This document shows positions 34,243 through 44,133 of a stretch of 64,000 bases of DNA, piece by piece. How positions within the stretch are numbered: the first letter of the stretch is position 1; each line of letters opens with the position of its first letter. Under the pieces are notes generated by a model. The model saw only the letters and a program-made list of their open reading frames with translations. It was not told the origin of the DNA and did no database searches. This stretch comes from Nitratireductor sp. (GTDB lineage Bacteria > Pseudomonadota > Alphaproteobacteria > Rhizobiales > Rhizobiaceae), in NCBI RefSeq assembly GCF_017794765.1, contig NZ_CP051236.1:322672-386671 (forward strand), written 5' to 3'. A program made the position numbers and the translations under genes.

Positions 34243-35342
34243 CAGGTGTAGTCATCCCGGTTCAGGCTGAAATTCGCGTCGACCCGGCGGATCGCGGCGA
34301 TCAGCAGTTTCGTGAGGGCTTCCAGGTCGCGCAGGTCGCACATTTCGAGCGAGGTGTGCGTGTAGCGGCACGGGAAGCACATATCGATACAGGCGACGCC
34401 TTCATTGACGAGCTGCACGTAAGAGGAATCCGTCAGTGCCCCGGTGTGGGCCGTGCGCTGAAGATTGATGCCCTCGGCGGCTGCGGTGTCTGAGAAGAGT
34501 TTCGGCAATGCCGGGTGCGGAATGGTGCCGTTCAGCGTTCCACGCCCGTGGAACGAATAGAGGCTCATCGCCGGGCCGTTACCGAGTGCGACTTCGCCGC
34601 GCTGGGTCATGTCCGGCGTATCGGCGTTGAGCGCCAGATCGAGCTGGATGGCAATGTCGGGATTGATCGCGCGGGCGGCGACCATCGCGCCCTGAAGGTT
34701 GAACTCTTCGAGCACCGCGAAGACGAAATGCACCGTGGGGCGCGGGCCTTCGGCGGCGAGCGCGCGGGCGACTTCCACGATCACCGCGCAGCCGGCACGG
34801 TCATCGACCGAGGTGCCGATCAGGCGGTTTTCATTGAGTTCGATGACGCGCGGGTCATAGACCACCGGTGTGCCGATCTCGATGCCCAGTGCCTTGACGC
34901 CTTCGGCATCTTCCGCGCCCACATCGATGAAGACTTCCTGGTAGGGCGTGACCTTGTATTTCTCCTCCGGCGGCGTGGCGTGATGGCTCTTGTTTGCAAT
35001 CACGCCCTGCACATCGCGGCCTTCGCCAACACAGAAGAGAACAGCCTGCGCGGGCAGCGCCTTCTCCGGAATGCCGCCCAGCCGCTCGATGCGCACCAGC
35101 CCGTTCTCCTCGATCTTGCGCACCATGAAACCGAGCTGATCGGTGTGGGCGAAAAGCATGACCGAGGGCGCGCCTTCGTCACCTTCCAGCGTGGCGATCA
35201 GATTGCCTAGGCGATCCGTGCGAAGGACAAGCGGCAGATCGGCGAGCTCTTTCTCGATGCGGCGGCGCACGCGGTCTTCATGTCCGGACAGGCCCGGCGT
35301 CAGCATCAGGGTTTTGAGGAGTGAGCGGAGGCGCTCTTTCAT
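34242..35342 (-). CDS. M42-family metallo-aminopeptidase-like enzyme (FrvX/SgcX-like)
   Basis: A 366-residue cytosolic metalloenzyme of the M42 family. Metal-binding and catalytic positions are present: FAHTDQLGF (first His and Asp), TSVDDRAGCAV (bridging Asp), VLEEFN (Glu pair) and CRYTHTSLEM (last His). It lies between an ABC permease (ATGA overlap) and the FGGY kinase. M42 proteins in sugar operons, such as frvX and sgcX of E. coli, have no proven substrate. Here it may release the sugar from an amino-acid or peptide conjugate, or act on a non-peptide bond. Confidence 0.88.
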   Translation of the reverse strand: MKERLRSLLKTLMLTPGLSGHEDRVRRRIEKELADLPLVLRTDRLGNLIATLEGDEGAPSVMLFAHTDQLGFMVRKIEENGLVRIERLGGIPEKALPAQAVLFCVGEGRDVQGVIANKSHHATPPEEKYKVTPYQEVFIDVGAEDAEGVKALGIEIGTPVVYDPRVIELNENRLIGTSVDDRAGCAVIVEVARALAAEGPRPTVHFVFAVLEEFNLQGAMVAARAINPDIAIQLDLALNADTPDMTQRGEVALGNGPAMSLYSFHGRGTLNGTIPHPALPKLFSDTAAAEGINLQRTAHTGALTDSSYVQLVNEGVACIDMCFPCRYTHTSLEMCDLRDLEALTKLLIAAIRRVDANFSLNRDDYT

Positions 35343-36322
35343 GATTGGTGAGCCTTTCGTTTGAAAAACGCCTTCACATCGAAGGAACCGAAAGCCGCGC
35401 GATAGGACATGACCGCAATGAGCAGGCCGCCGAAGAACAGGTCGCGGGAGAAGGCGCTGAAGGAGAGGATGTTGAGCCCGCTGGAGATGAACTGCAGGCA
35501 GATCACGGCCAGGGCCACGCCGGTGACGGTGCCGAAGCCCCCCGCCGGGCTGACGCCGGCAAGAATGTTGATGAGGATGACGAGTAGAAGATAGGAGCTG
35601 CCATAATCGGCATTGGCCGAATTGACACGCGCCAGAACCACCAGACCGGCAAGTGCGGCGATAAAGCCGGCAATGGCGTAGATCTGGATGATCAGCTTCT
35701 TTCCCGGAACGCCGGCGAAATCGGCGGCGACCGGATTGGCACCAAACAGGCGCAGGCGCATGCCCACCGGTGTGCGGCGCAGAAGGAAAGCCAGTCCCGA
35801 TGCGACGAGCGCAAAAAGCACGAGCGGAAGCGGGAGAACGCCGCCGATGGTCCAGTTGCCGAACGCCGTGTACCAGTCAGGAAGGCCGGTGATCGCCGGC
35901 CCTCGCGTGATGATGATGCCGATGCCGGCGAAAAGCTGCATGCTACCGAGCGTCGCGAGGATGGGCGGCAGCCGCAGATAGGCGACGAGAAAGCCGTTGA
36001 ACGCGCCGCAGACAAGACCCACTGCGAGACCGGCAGGAATGGCGAGCCACGCCACGTCCGGCCCGGCTTTCATGGTCACCGCGGCCACGATCGAGGCCAG
36101 ATTGGCGACGGCAACGACGGAAAGGTCGATGCCGCCGGAAATCATTGTCGGAAGAACCGCGAGTGACAGAAGCCCGAACTCGGGAAACTGGAAGCCCATG
36201 GACTGGAGGTTGGACGATGACAGGAATGTCGGGCTGGCGATTGCGAGCGCAACGAATATAAGCGCCGTCAATATGCCCAGGCTCTTTAAGTGTGAGCCTG
36301 TGGTGTCCTGTCTTGCGTCCAT
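35339..36322 (-). CDS. Sugar ABC transporter permease (RbsC-like), second of two
   Basis: A 327-residue membrane protein with about 9 spans. It contains LPTMISGGIDLSVVAVANLA and the coupling-helix region ANPVAADFAGVPGKKLIIQI. It is clearly different from the permease at 28993-30012, suggesting a two-permease channel. The stop overlaps the M42 start, and the gene lies 25 bases after the BtpA-family gene. It ends in a basic tail on the cytoplasmic side. Confidence 0.9.
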   Translation of the reverse strand: MDARQDTTGSHLKSLGILTALIFVALAIASPTFLSSSNLQSMGFQFPEFGLLSLAVLPTMISGGIDLSVVAVANLASIVAAVTMKAGPDVAWLAIPAGLAVGLVCGAFNGFLVAYLRLPPILATLGSMQLFAGIGIIITRGPAITGLPDWYTAFGNWTIGGVLPLPLVLFALVASGLAFLLRRTPVGMRLRLFGANPVAADFAGVPGKKLIIQIYAIAGFIAALAGLVVLARVNSANADYGSSYLLLVILINILAGVSPAGGFGTVTGVALAVICLQFISSGLNILSFSAFSRDLFFGGLLIAVMSYRAAFGSFDVKAFFKRKAHQS

Positions 36323-36347
36323 GGTCTTCCTCCCCTGGTCTTTCTGA

Positions 36348-37157
36348 TCAGCCGCCGCGGGCGGCCTTCACGATCTGCATGAACTCCTTGGCCCGCTCCG
36401 GATCCACCGGGTTCCAGGTATTCCCGTCGACTTTGAGCGACGAGCCCACGATGCAGCCATCGGCGATCTTGAGAATGTCGGCCACCGTGTTGTGGCGAAC
36501 GCCCGTATTGGCGAGGACCGGTGTGTCCGTGACCTTTTCCTTGACGGCCTTGAGGTCACTCATCTCAGCCGCCTCGCCTGTTATGGCGCCCGAAACGAGC
36601 ACCGCGTCGGGAATTGAGGAAAAGACGGCGGAACGGGCCCGGTCGGCCAGTGGGCGCTTGTCCATGGAATCGGCGAACTCGGCCGACACGTTGTAAAGCA
36701 TCACCAGATCATCACGGCCAAGGCGGTTGCGGTAGCGCAGCGCCTCGCCGGCATTCGGCGTCCACGGCCCCATGTCGGAGGCATAGGTGCCGGTAAAGAT
36801 TTCGCGCACAAAGGAGGCGCCAGTCGCCGTGGCAAGAGCCACCGTGCTCATTGGGTCCCAAAGGACATTCACACCGAATGGCTTCTTGATCTCGTTGCGC
36901 AGCTGACCGATCACGTAGGCCATCGCGGCGGTGGAAGCGATATCTACCTTGAGCTCATAAGGGCGATCGTTCTCATTGCCGAACATCACTGCATCGACAT
37001 CCGCCTCCTGCAGGGCGATGAGATCCTTTCGCGCCGCGGCGACGATGCCGTCAATGCCCGCATCCGCATCATAAAGGGGCGAGCCGGGCATCGGCAGAAG
37101 ATGCACCATCGAGATGATGGGTTTCTTGTCGCCGAAGAGCTGCTTGAACTTTGACAT
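36348..37157 (-). CDS. BtpA/SgcQ family protein
   Basis: A 269-residue protein of the BtpA family (PF03437). The opening PIISMVHLLPMPGSPLYDA, the middle MFGNENDRPYELKV and GVNVLWDPMSTVALA, and the C-terminal VLANTGVRHNTVADIL with CIVGSSLKVDG match a TIM-barrel enzyme with a phosphate-binding end. BtpA was first linked to photosystem I stability in cyanobacteria. In E. coli the family member SgcQ sits in the sgc sugar operon with an M42 protein and a DeoR regulator, the same company as here. An aldolase- or isomerase-like role on a phosphosugar is inferred; no reaction is established. Confidence 0.88.
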   Translation of the reverse strand: MSKFKQLFGDKKPIISMVHLLPMPGSPLYDADAGIDGIVAAARKDLIALQEADVDAVMFGNENDRPYELKVDIASTAAMAYVIGQLRNEIKKPFGVNVLWDPMSTVALATATGASFVREIFTGTYASDMGPWTPNAGEALRYRNRLGRDDLVMLYNVSAEFADSMDKRPLADRARSAVFSSIPDAVLVSGAITGEAAEMSDLKAVKEKVTDTPVLANTGVRHNTVADILKIADGCIVGSSLKVDGNTWNPVDPERAKEFMQIVKAARGG

Positions 37158-37187
37158 TCCGTGCCTTTCTTTCTTGATTTGGCCCCC

Positions 37188-37952
37188 TCAGACGAGGGTG
37201 ATGGCCGGTATCAGTGCCCGATAGGATGCGACGGTGTCCGTGCCGCCCCTGTCGGTAATCAATTCATCCACGGCCTCCAGCCCACAGACCTGCGCGAAAG
37301 CCCGCTTGCCGAACTTGCTGTGATCGGTGATGACGACGACGCGCTTTGATCGCTCCATCGCGATCCGCTTTGTCTCGGCTTCCTCGAACGTGGCGGTGGT
37401 GACCCCCTCGTGGTCGACAGCATCTGCGGCGAGAAAACAGATATCCGCCTTGATGCTGGACAGCGCGTCCTTGGACCAGTTTCCGACGAGGCTGAAATAG
37501 CCATTCCGAACGCGCCCACCGACGATGTGCACCTCGGTAGCGCCAATCGATGCAGCCTCGGCAACCTTGAGATCGATGGCCACCACTGTCACTCGCCGGC
37601 CGGCAAGCGCATGAGCGGTCGCAAGGGCTGTGGTGCCGGAATCCAGAAGCACCACCTGACCGTCGAGAACCTTGCCGGCAGCCGCCTGGCCGATGCGTTG
37701 TTTCAGGCTTTGGTTCTGACGAAGCTTTTCCAGGAAAAGCGGCTCTGTTCCATCCTCGCCGACACCGCGCGCGACAGCGCCGCCATGGGTTCTCGTCACC
37801 ACGCCCGCCTGCTCGAGCACAACAAGATCGCGACGAACCGTGGGAAGTGAAATGCCCAGAATCGCAGACAGATCCGCATTGCTCACGCGCTTGCGGTCGA
37901 CGATGAGGTCGATCATCTGCTGCTGACGCTTTTGCGGAAACCGATGTTGCAT
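37188..37952 (-). CDS. DeoR-family transcriptional regulator
   Basis: A 254-residue repressor. The N-terminal helix-turn-helix covers residues about 8-60 (RVSNADLSAILGISLPTVRR, then LVVLEQAGVVTRTHGGAV). The C-terminal sensor resembles phosphosugar-binding DeoR domains: VLLDSGTTALATAHAL, then VHIVGGRVRNGYFSLVG. It is the first gene of the ten-gene sugar operon, so autoregulation is expected. Three ATGATCG repeats overlap the promoter just upstream. The inducer is probably a phosphorylated sugar made by the FGGY or DhaKL kinases. Confidence 0.93.
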   Translation of the reverse strand: MQHRFPQKRQQQMIDLIVDRKRVSNADLSAILGISLPTVRRDLVVLEQAGVVTRTHGGAVARGVGEDGTEPLFLEKLRQNQSLKQRIGQAAAGKVLDGQVVLLDSGTTALATAHALAGRRVTVVAIDLKVAEAASIGATEVHIVGGRVRNGYFSLVGNWSKDALSSIKADICFLAADAVDHEGVTTATFEEAETKRIAMERSKRVVVITDHSKFGKRAFAQVCGLEAVDELITDRGGTDTVASYRALIPAITLV

Positions 37953-37967
37953 CCCGTTCCTCCCTCT

Positions 37968-37999
37968 ATGATCGTTAATGATCGATATGATCGAGTCAA
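37968..37999 (-). promoter_or_regulatory. DeoR operon promoter with three ATGATCG direct repeats
   Basis: ATGATCG occurs at 37968-37974, 37978-37984 and 37987-37993, with spacings of 10 and 9 bases, about one helix turn. On the minus strand a promoter can be read as TTGACT (37999-37994), 16 bases, then TAACGA (37977-37972), so the repeats cover its spacer and -10. DeoR proteins often bind such direct repeats. The deoR start is 16 bases downstream. Confidence 0.55.
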
Positions 38000-38466
38000 T
38001 AGATAAAGCTCACTTTTATGCTGAACCTTCACGGGACCTGCGACACAGCCTGACGTTGCTCACGAGGAACTGTCTGGAAGGGAGACCATTCTTGCGAGCC
38101 TTCAGCCGCGTACCCCGGTGCTGACGCCGCTGGGCCCCGGTTTGCTCAACCTGGTTAAAGCCACCGCCGGAAAAGACTGGCTCATCGCCCATCTCCTCCC
38201 TTCAAGCTAGCTTCGAGGCTTCATTAAACCAGCAGGCAAGTTCATCTGGGTTTGGATGAACCTAACGCATGGGACCCAATAGAAATGAAGGGAAGGGGGT
38301 GGGCCCGAGTAGGGCCGCAGAGGCCGCATACAAATCAAAGGTAGGTACTTGCACTCAGGAATAGTCGGTCGACGCAACAAGCCAAAAGCCAAGCAGGGAA
38401 GAAAATAGGAGCGCCCCTGTCGCCATCCAAAAAACCAAGTGAAATCAAATATTTATAGAAATAAAA
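38000..38466. other. Gene-poor junction between the sugar operon and tRNA-Ser
   Basis: About 470 bases without a convincing gene. The part 38025-38210 is one open plus-strand frame (described separately). The rest holds two small inverted repeats, GTTCATC/GATGAAC at 38240-38261 and GGCCC/GGGCC at 38302-38316, and then an unusually A-rich stretch at 38330-38466. Composition differs from both flanks. It may be the scar of an insertion beside the tRNA. Confidence 0.5.
38025..38210 (+). pseudogene. Orphan open frame, possible C-terminal gene remnant
   Basis: The frame is open for 61 codons between a TGA at 38022 and a TAG at 38208, has no early ATG or ribosome site, and ends in a protein-like stretch (TPLGPGLLNLVKATAGKDWL). 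I do not recognise the family. It could be the tail of a deleted gene or chance in a high-GC genome; chance is not excluded. Confidence 0.2.
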
Positions 38467-38556
38467 TGGCGGAGAGGGAGGGATTCGAACCCCCGATACC
38501 CTTGCGAGTATGCCGCATTTCGAGTGCGGTGCTTTCAACCACTCAGCCACCTCTCC
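38467..38556 (-). tRNA. tRNA-Ser, anticodon CGA
   Basis: A 90-base tRNA on the minus strand. The acceptor GGAGAGG pairs with CCTCTCC, followed by discriminator G and an encoded CCA (38469-38467). The anticodon loop is CTCGAAA, anticodon CGA, reading UCG. A long variable arm, as in class II tRNAs, and the T-loop GGTTCGAATCC are visible. Its 3' end faces the gene-poor junction at 38000-38466, the side where integrating elements would enter. Confidence 0.95.
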
Positions 38557-38663
38557 GCGAGATGCTGGTCTGCTGTTGCCAGCGCGGCGCACTAGATAAC
38601 CGGTGATCGGTTTCGATACAAGGGCCAATCGAAGCCAATCTGCCGCATTTTTCCCGCCTCTGC

Positions 38664-38692
38664 TTGACCTTCCAGACCTCTTCCGTTATGGA
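38664..38692 (+). promoter_or_regulatory. Likely promoter of rplU-rpmA
   Basis: TTGACC (38664-38669), a 17-base spacer and TATGGA (38687-38692) form a good sigma-70 promoter, 122 bases before the rplU start. The remaining leader of about 115 bases could carry ribosomal-protein regulation; no clear structure was seen in it. Confidence 0.55.
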
Positions 38693-38814
38693 CACGCGAC
38701 CTGCGGCGCGGGAAAACCCCTGCGCCGTTTGTTGTTTAACCATCCAGACTGGCAAAAAGACGGCAGGCCGCATCTTGCGGACCCAAGCCGGACCGGACAC
38801 TGAAAGGCAAAAAG

Positions 38815-39468
38815 ATGTTCGCAGTCATCAAGACCGGCGGTAAACAGTACCGCGTTTCCGCAAACGACCTGCTTCAGGTCGAGCGCGTCACCGGCGAGCC
38901 CGGTGAGATCATTCAGTTTGCAGATGTTCTTGCCGTTGGCGAAGGCGAGGACGTGACCATTGGCGCACCGCTCGTCGATGGCGCCAGCGTGGCCGCCGAG
39001 GTGGTCGAGCAGGGCCGCGGCAAGAAGGTCATCGCTTTCAAGAAGCGTCGCCGCCAGAATTCGCGCCGCAAGCGCGGCCATCGTCAGCTTCTGACCACCG
39101 TGCGGATTTCCGAGATCCTGACCGGCGGCGCAAAGCCCTCGAAGAAGGCCGCTGCGAAGCCGGCTGCCAAGGCCGAGGAAAAGCCAGCGAAGAAGGAAGC
39201 CGCTCCCAAGAAGGCAGAGGCAAAGACGGAAGCGCCCGCAGCGGCCGCTCCGCTCTTTACCGCTCCGTCTGGCGAGCCCGACGACCTGACCAAGATCAAG
39301 GGCATCGGCCCGGTTGCCGCCGGCCAGCTCGCCGAGCAGGGCATCACCACCTACGCTCAGGTGGCCGCTCTCACCGACGAGGACGTGGTGCGTATCGATG
39401 AGGCCATGCCGTTCAGCGCCGACCAGATCAAGGACTGGCGCGAGCAGGCCAAGGAACTGGCGAAATAA
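38815..39468 (+). CDS. rplU: 50S ribosomal protein L21 with long C-terminal extension
   Basis: A 217-residue protein, about twice the usual L21 length. Residues 1-103 are a normal L21 ([14 protein letters not shown]; later [17 protein letters not shown]). Residues about 105-150 are a Lys/Ala-rich linker. Residues about 157-217 form a helix-hairpin-helix-like domain ([20 protein letters not shown], then [13 protein letters not shown]). The same small domain is fused to other alphaproteobacterial proteins and may bind nucleic acid. One uninterrupted frame with uniform codon use argues against a frameshift. Followed by rpmA, the standard order. Confidence 0.95.
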   Translation: MFAVIKTGGKQYRVSANDLLQVERVTGEPGEIIQFADVLAVGEGEDVTIGAPLVDGASVAAEVVEQGRGKKVIAFKKRRRQNSRRKRGHRQLLTTVRISEILTGGAKPSKKAAAKPAAKAEEKPAKKEAAPKKAEAKTEAPAAAAPLFTAPSGEPDDLTKIKGIGPVAAGQLAEQGITTYAQVAALTDEDVVRIDEAMPFSADQIKDWREQAKELAK

Positions 39469-39551
39469 TCATTCGCCAAAGGGTTGAAATTCGGCGCCTC
39501 TCGGCGCATTAGGAATGCAGGCGCTCTCGAGGGGCGCAAAGGAGCAAGATT

Positions 39552-39821
39552 ATGGCACACAAAAAAGCTGGTGGTTCGTCGCGCAACGGTCGCGATTCCG
39601 AGTCCAAACGCCTTGGTGTGAAGAAGTTCGGCGGCGAGAAGGTTCTCGCTGGCAACATCATTATCCGTCAACGTGGCACGAAATGGCATCCCGGCGTCAA
39701 TGTCGGCATGGGCAAGGATCATACGATTTTTGCGAAAGAGGCAGGTGCTGTCTCCTTCGCCAAAAAAGCCAATGGTCGAACCTACGTGTCCGTAAACCCG
39801 ATTACGGAGGCAGCGGAGTAG
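39552..39821 (+). CDS. rpmA: 50S ribosomal protein L27
   Basis: An 89-residue L27 starting [19 protein letters not shown], the conserved N-terminal tail that reaches towards the peptidyl-transferase centre, followed by [20 protein letters not shown]. The length is normal. No N-terminal pre-sequence is present, unlike in Firmicutes. It is 83 bases after rplU and followed by a strong terminator at 39892-39927. Confidence 0.97.
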   Translation: MAHKKAGGSSRNGRDSESKRLGVKKFGGEKVLAGNIIIRQRGTKWHPGVNVGMGKDHTIFAKEAGAVSFAKKANGRTYVSVNPITEAAE

Positions 39822-39891
39822 CCGGTCCGCTTCACCAACACCGGCGACCCATCTCGGGGACCGGTGTCTGGACAGTCCGGAAATAGGTTCG

Positions 39892-39927
39892 AAAGGGGAG
39901 ATGGGTCGCCATCTCCCCTTTCTTTTT
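39892..39927 (+). terminator. Rho-independent terminator after rplU-rpmA
   Basis: AAAGGGGAGATGG (39892-39904) pairs perfectly with CCATCTCCCCTTT (39909-39921) around GTCG, followed by CTTTTT. It ends the ribosomal unit; the GNAT gene starts 17 bases later and may receive readthrough. Confidence 0.85.
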
Positions 39928-39943
39928 GTCCGGAGGAAAAGCA

Positions 39944-40537
39944 ATGGTTGCCGAAAGTGAAGACATCGAGAGTGAAAGTCCCAGAGTCGAGATAGATTGC
40001 CCGGTTCTCGTTACCGAGCGCCTCGTTCTGCGCATCCCGCGCGACGATGATGTGACCGAACTGGTGGAGCTTGCCAACAACCGGCGCCTGGCCGAAATGC
40101 TCGGCCGCCTGCCCAATCCCTATCGCGTGAACGACGCGCACAGTTTTCTGAGCCGCATTCGTGCCGGAGAGATCAACGGCTGCACCTATGCGATCACGCT
40201 TTCTGAAACCGGTGCCTTCATCGGCTGCGCCGGTCTGGAAAACCGCGCGAATGGCCTCGAGATGGGCTACTGGATCGGCGAGCCCTATTGGGGCCGCGGA
40301 TACGCGACAGAAGCGGCACATGCGCTCGTCGATCTGGCTTTCCGCGCCACGGATATCGACCGGCTGAATGTGTCCTGCCGCGTCACCAACACCGCCTCGC
40401 GGCGCGTGATCCACAAATGCGGCTTTCAGTATGCCGGTCAGGGCATGATGGATTCGGTAGTCGCCGGCAGGGTGGCCGTCGAGCGCTATCAGCTCGACCG
40501 CAGCACCTGGGTTAGCCTCAGAAGCTGGGGCGCGTGA
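39944..40537 (+). CDS. GNAT-family N-acetyltransferase (RimJ/RimL-like)
   Basis: A 197-residue acetyltransferase. GGAGG lies just before the ATG at 39944, so the in-frame TTG 18 bases upstream is rejected. TERLVLRIPRDDD opens the fold, GYWIGEPYWGRGYATEAAHA is the acetyl-CoA loop region, and NTASRRVIHKCGFQYAG is the RimJ/RimL-type C-terminal motif. It probably acetylates a protein N-terminus or a small amine. It sits between rpmA and obgE, a common position in this order. Confidence 0.9.
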   Translation: MVAESEDIESESPRVEIDCPVLVTERLVLRIPRDDDVTELVELANNRRLAEMLGRLPNPYRVNDAHSFLSRIRAGEINGCTYAITLSETGAFIGCAGLENRANGLEMGYWIGEPYWGRGYATEAAHALVDLAFRATDIDRLNVSCRVTNTASRRVIHKCGFQYAGQGMMDSVVAGRVAVERYQLDRSTWVSLRSWGA

Positions 40538-40565
40538 ATTGAAGAGCGAGAGCAGGAACGGCTGA

Positions 40566-41681
<1,116 letters not shown>

Positions 41682-41691
41682 GCAGCCCCGC

Positions 41692-42846
41692 ATGTCCCGC
41701 CCCGCGCTCAGCAGTCACCGCCGCATCACCGTCAAGATCGGCTCCGCCCTTCTGGTGGACCGCAAGAAGGGTTTGAAGCGCGAATGGCTTTCCGCGCTGG
41801 TCGATGACATTGCGGCACTCAATGCCGATGGCGTTGAGGTTCTGGTGGTCTCGTCCGGCGCCATCGCGCTTGGCCGCACGATCCTAGGAGTTGAACGGCG
41901 CACGCTCAAACTTGAGGAAAGCCAGGCCGCCGCCTCGGTCGGCCAGATCGCGCTCGCCGGCGCGTGGGACGAGGAGCTGCGCAAGCGCGGGCTCAAATCC
42001 GGACAGATCCTCGTCACGCTCGGTGATACGGAAGAGCGCCGCCGCTATCTCAATGTACGCGCCACCGTCTCCACGCTTCTCAAGATGGGTGTCGTCCCCG
42101 TCATCAATGAGAATGACACGGTCGCCACCAGCGAAATCCGCTATGGCGACAATGATCGCCTCGCCGCCCGCATCGCCACCATGCTGGGGGCTGATCTTCT
42201 GGTTCTGCTTTCGGATGTGGACGGTCTCTACACGGCCCCGCCGGCAAGCGACCCCGATGCGCGCTTTATCCCGGTGGTGGACGCCATCACCCCGGAGATC
42301 GAGGCCATGGCCGGCGCTGCAGCGTCGGAATTGTCGCGCGGCGGCATGCGCACAAAACTCGATGCAGGTCGTATCGCGACAGCGGCAGGCACAGCCATGG
42401 TGATCGCCTCGGGCACGCGCCTAAACCCGCTTGCGGCAATCGACAATGGCGCCCGCTCCACTCTCTTCAGGGCGAGCGACACACCTGTGCGCGCCTACAA
42501 GACATGGATCGCCGGCCAGCTGGAGCCGGCAGGCACCATCACGGTCGATGCCGGTGCGGTTCTGGCGCTTGCGGCTGGAAACTCGCTCCTGCCCATCGGC
42601 GTCACCCATGTCTCAGGCAGTTTCGCGCGCGGCGACACGGTGGCCATTCACGGGCCCGACGGGCGCGAGGTGGCGCGCGGGCTGGTTGCCTACGACGCCG
42701 CCGATGCCGTAAGAATCGCCGGTCTGAAAAGCGGCGAGATTGCCGAAGTGCTCGGATATGAAGCGCGCGCTGCCATGGTGCACCGCGACGATCTGGTGAC
42801 GGCGCCCCATGCGCGGCATCACCTGAAGGAAAAGGCGGAGGGTTGA
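41692..42846 (+). CDS. proB: Glutamate 5-kinase
   Basis: A 384-residue gamma-glutamyl kinase, first step of proline synthesis. The amino-acid kinase domain has [29 protein letters not shown] and [10 protein letters not shown]-terminal PUA domain (about residues 290-380) is present, as in E. coli. The start at 41692 is 10 bases after the obgE stop; an upstream in-frame ATG would lie inside obgE. It stands directly before proA. Feedback inhibition by proline is normal for the family. Confidence 0.95.
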   Translation: MSRPALSSHRRITVKIGSALLVDRKKGLKREWLSALVDDIAALNADGVEVLVVSSGAIALGRTILGVERRTLKLEESQAAASVGQIALAGAWDEELRKRGLKSGQILVTLGDTEERRRYLNVRATVSTLLKMGVVPVINENDTVATSEIRYGDNDRLAARIATMLGADLLVLLSDVDGLYTAPPASDPDARFIPVVDAITPEIEAMAGAAASELSRGGMRTKLDAGRIATAAGTAMVIASGTRLNPLAAIDNGARSTLFRASDTPVRAYKTWIAGQLEPAGTITVDAGAVLALAAGNSLLPIGVTHVSGSFARGDTVAIHGPDGREVARGLVAYDAADAVRIAGLKSGEIAEVLGYEARAAMVHRDDLVTAPHARHHLKEKAEG

Positions 42847-44133
42847 ATGCTGATGGAAAACAGGCAGGGCAGTGCGGACATTGCCGCGCTGATGAACGAT
42901 CTCGGTGCGCGCGCCCGCGCTGCCGCAGGCCCGTTGTCCATCGCCACACCGCAGATCAAGAACGCCGCGCTGGAAGCCATGGCCGATGCGCTCACGCACA
43001 ATGAAGCGGCGATCCTTGAAGCCAATCGCGAAGACATGGCGCACGGTGAAGAGGCCGGCCTGTCGCCTGCCCTCCTCGACCGGTTGAAGCTCGATTCGGC
43101 ACGCATCGCCGGCATGGCCGAAGGCATCCGCGCCATCGCCGCGCTGAAAGACCCGGTCGGCGATGTGATCGCCGCATGGGATCGCCCCAACGGTCTTCAG
43201 ATCGAGCGCGTGCGCACGCCGCTCGGCGTCATCGGCGTGATTTATGAAAGCCGCCCCAACGTGACCGCCGATGCCGGCGCGCTGTGCCTCAAGGCCGGCA
43301 ATGCGGTGATCCTGCGGGGCGGGTCCGATTCCACCCGTTCGTCCGCCGCCATCCATGCCTGCCTTGTCGAAGGACTTGAGAAAGCAGGCTTGCCCGCCGA
43401 CGCCATCCAGCGTGTGCCGGTCACCGACCGCGCCGCCGTTGGCGAGATGCTGAAAGGCCTTGGCGGCAATGTCGACGTGATCGTGCCGCGCGGCGGGCGC
43501 AGTCTCGTCGAACGCGTGCAGAGCGACGCGCGCGTCCCGGTTTTCTCGCACCTGGAAGGCATCTGCCATCTCTATCTCGACCGCTCGGCCGACACCGACA
43601 TGGCGGTCTCCATCGCCGTCAATGCCAAGATGCGGCGCACCGGCATCTGTGGCGCCGCCGAAACCCTGCTCGTGGATTGGGAAGCAGCCGACCGGCTTCT
43701 GGTTCCGGTTCTCTCTGCCCTGAAAGAAGCCGGCTGCGCCATTCGCGGCGATGAAGATGTCTGCGCCCGCTTCGCATCGGCAACACTCGCGACCGAGGAA
43801 GACTGGGCTACGGAATATCTCGACGCGATCATCTCGGTGAAGCTGGTCGACGGCGTGGATGAAGCGATCCGCCATATCGGCACATGGTCCTCGCACCACA
43901 CCGAGGCCATCGTCGCGGAGGATGCGGCAGTCGTCGAGCGCTTCTTCAACGAGATCGATTCGGCCATTCTCCTCCACAATGCCTCCACCCAGTTTGCCGA
44001 TGGCGGCGAATTCGGGATGGGTGCAGAGATCGGCATTGCCACCGGTAAGATGCACGCGCGCGGTCCGGTCGGTGTTGAACAGCTCACCTCGTTCAAATAT
44101 CGCGTTCGCGGCTCCGGCCAGACACGACCGTGA
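42847..44133 (+). CDS. proA: Gamma-glutamyl phosphate reductase
   Basis: A 428-residue NADPH-dependent reductase giving glutamate semialdehyde. The nucleotide-binding area has [16 protein letters not shown] and [12 protein letters not shown]. The catalytic Cys is in [13 protein letters not shown]. It starts immediately after the proB stop (TGA then ATG). The proB-proA-nadD string is common in rhizobia. Length is normal. Confidence 0.95.
   Translation: MLMENRQGSADIAALMNDLGARARAAAGPLSIATPQIKNAALEAMADALTHNEAAILEANREDMAHGEEAGLSPALLDRLKLDSARIAGMAEGIRAIAALKDPVGDVIAAWDRPNGLQIERVRTPLGVIGVIYESRPNVTADAGALCLKAGNAVILRGGSDSTRSSAAIHACLVEGLEKAGLPADAIQRVPVTDRAAVGEMLKGLGGNVDVIVPRGGRSLVERVQSDARVPVFSHLEGICHLYLDRSADTDMAVSIAVNAKMRRTGICGAAETLLVDWEAADRLLVPVLSALKEAGCAIRGDEDVCARFASATLATEEDWATEYLDAIISVKLVDGVDEAIRHIGTWSSHHTEAIVAEDAAVVERFFNEIDSAILLHNASTQFADGGEFGMGAEIGIATGKMHARGPVGVEQLTSFKYRVRGSGQTRP

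Noticed and set aside
38335-38628. A 97-codon minus-strand frame
   Set aside because: It is the translation of the tRNA-Ser gene and its flanks, a common false ORF.
39822-39943. Riboswitch or leader before the GNAT gene
   Set aside because: The only clear structure is a standard terminator of the ribosomal-protein unit.
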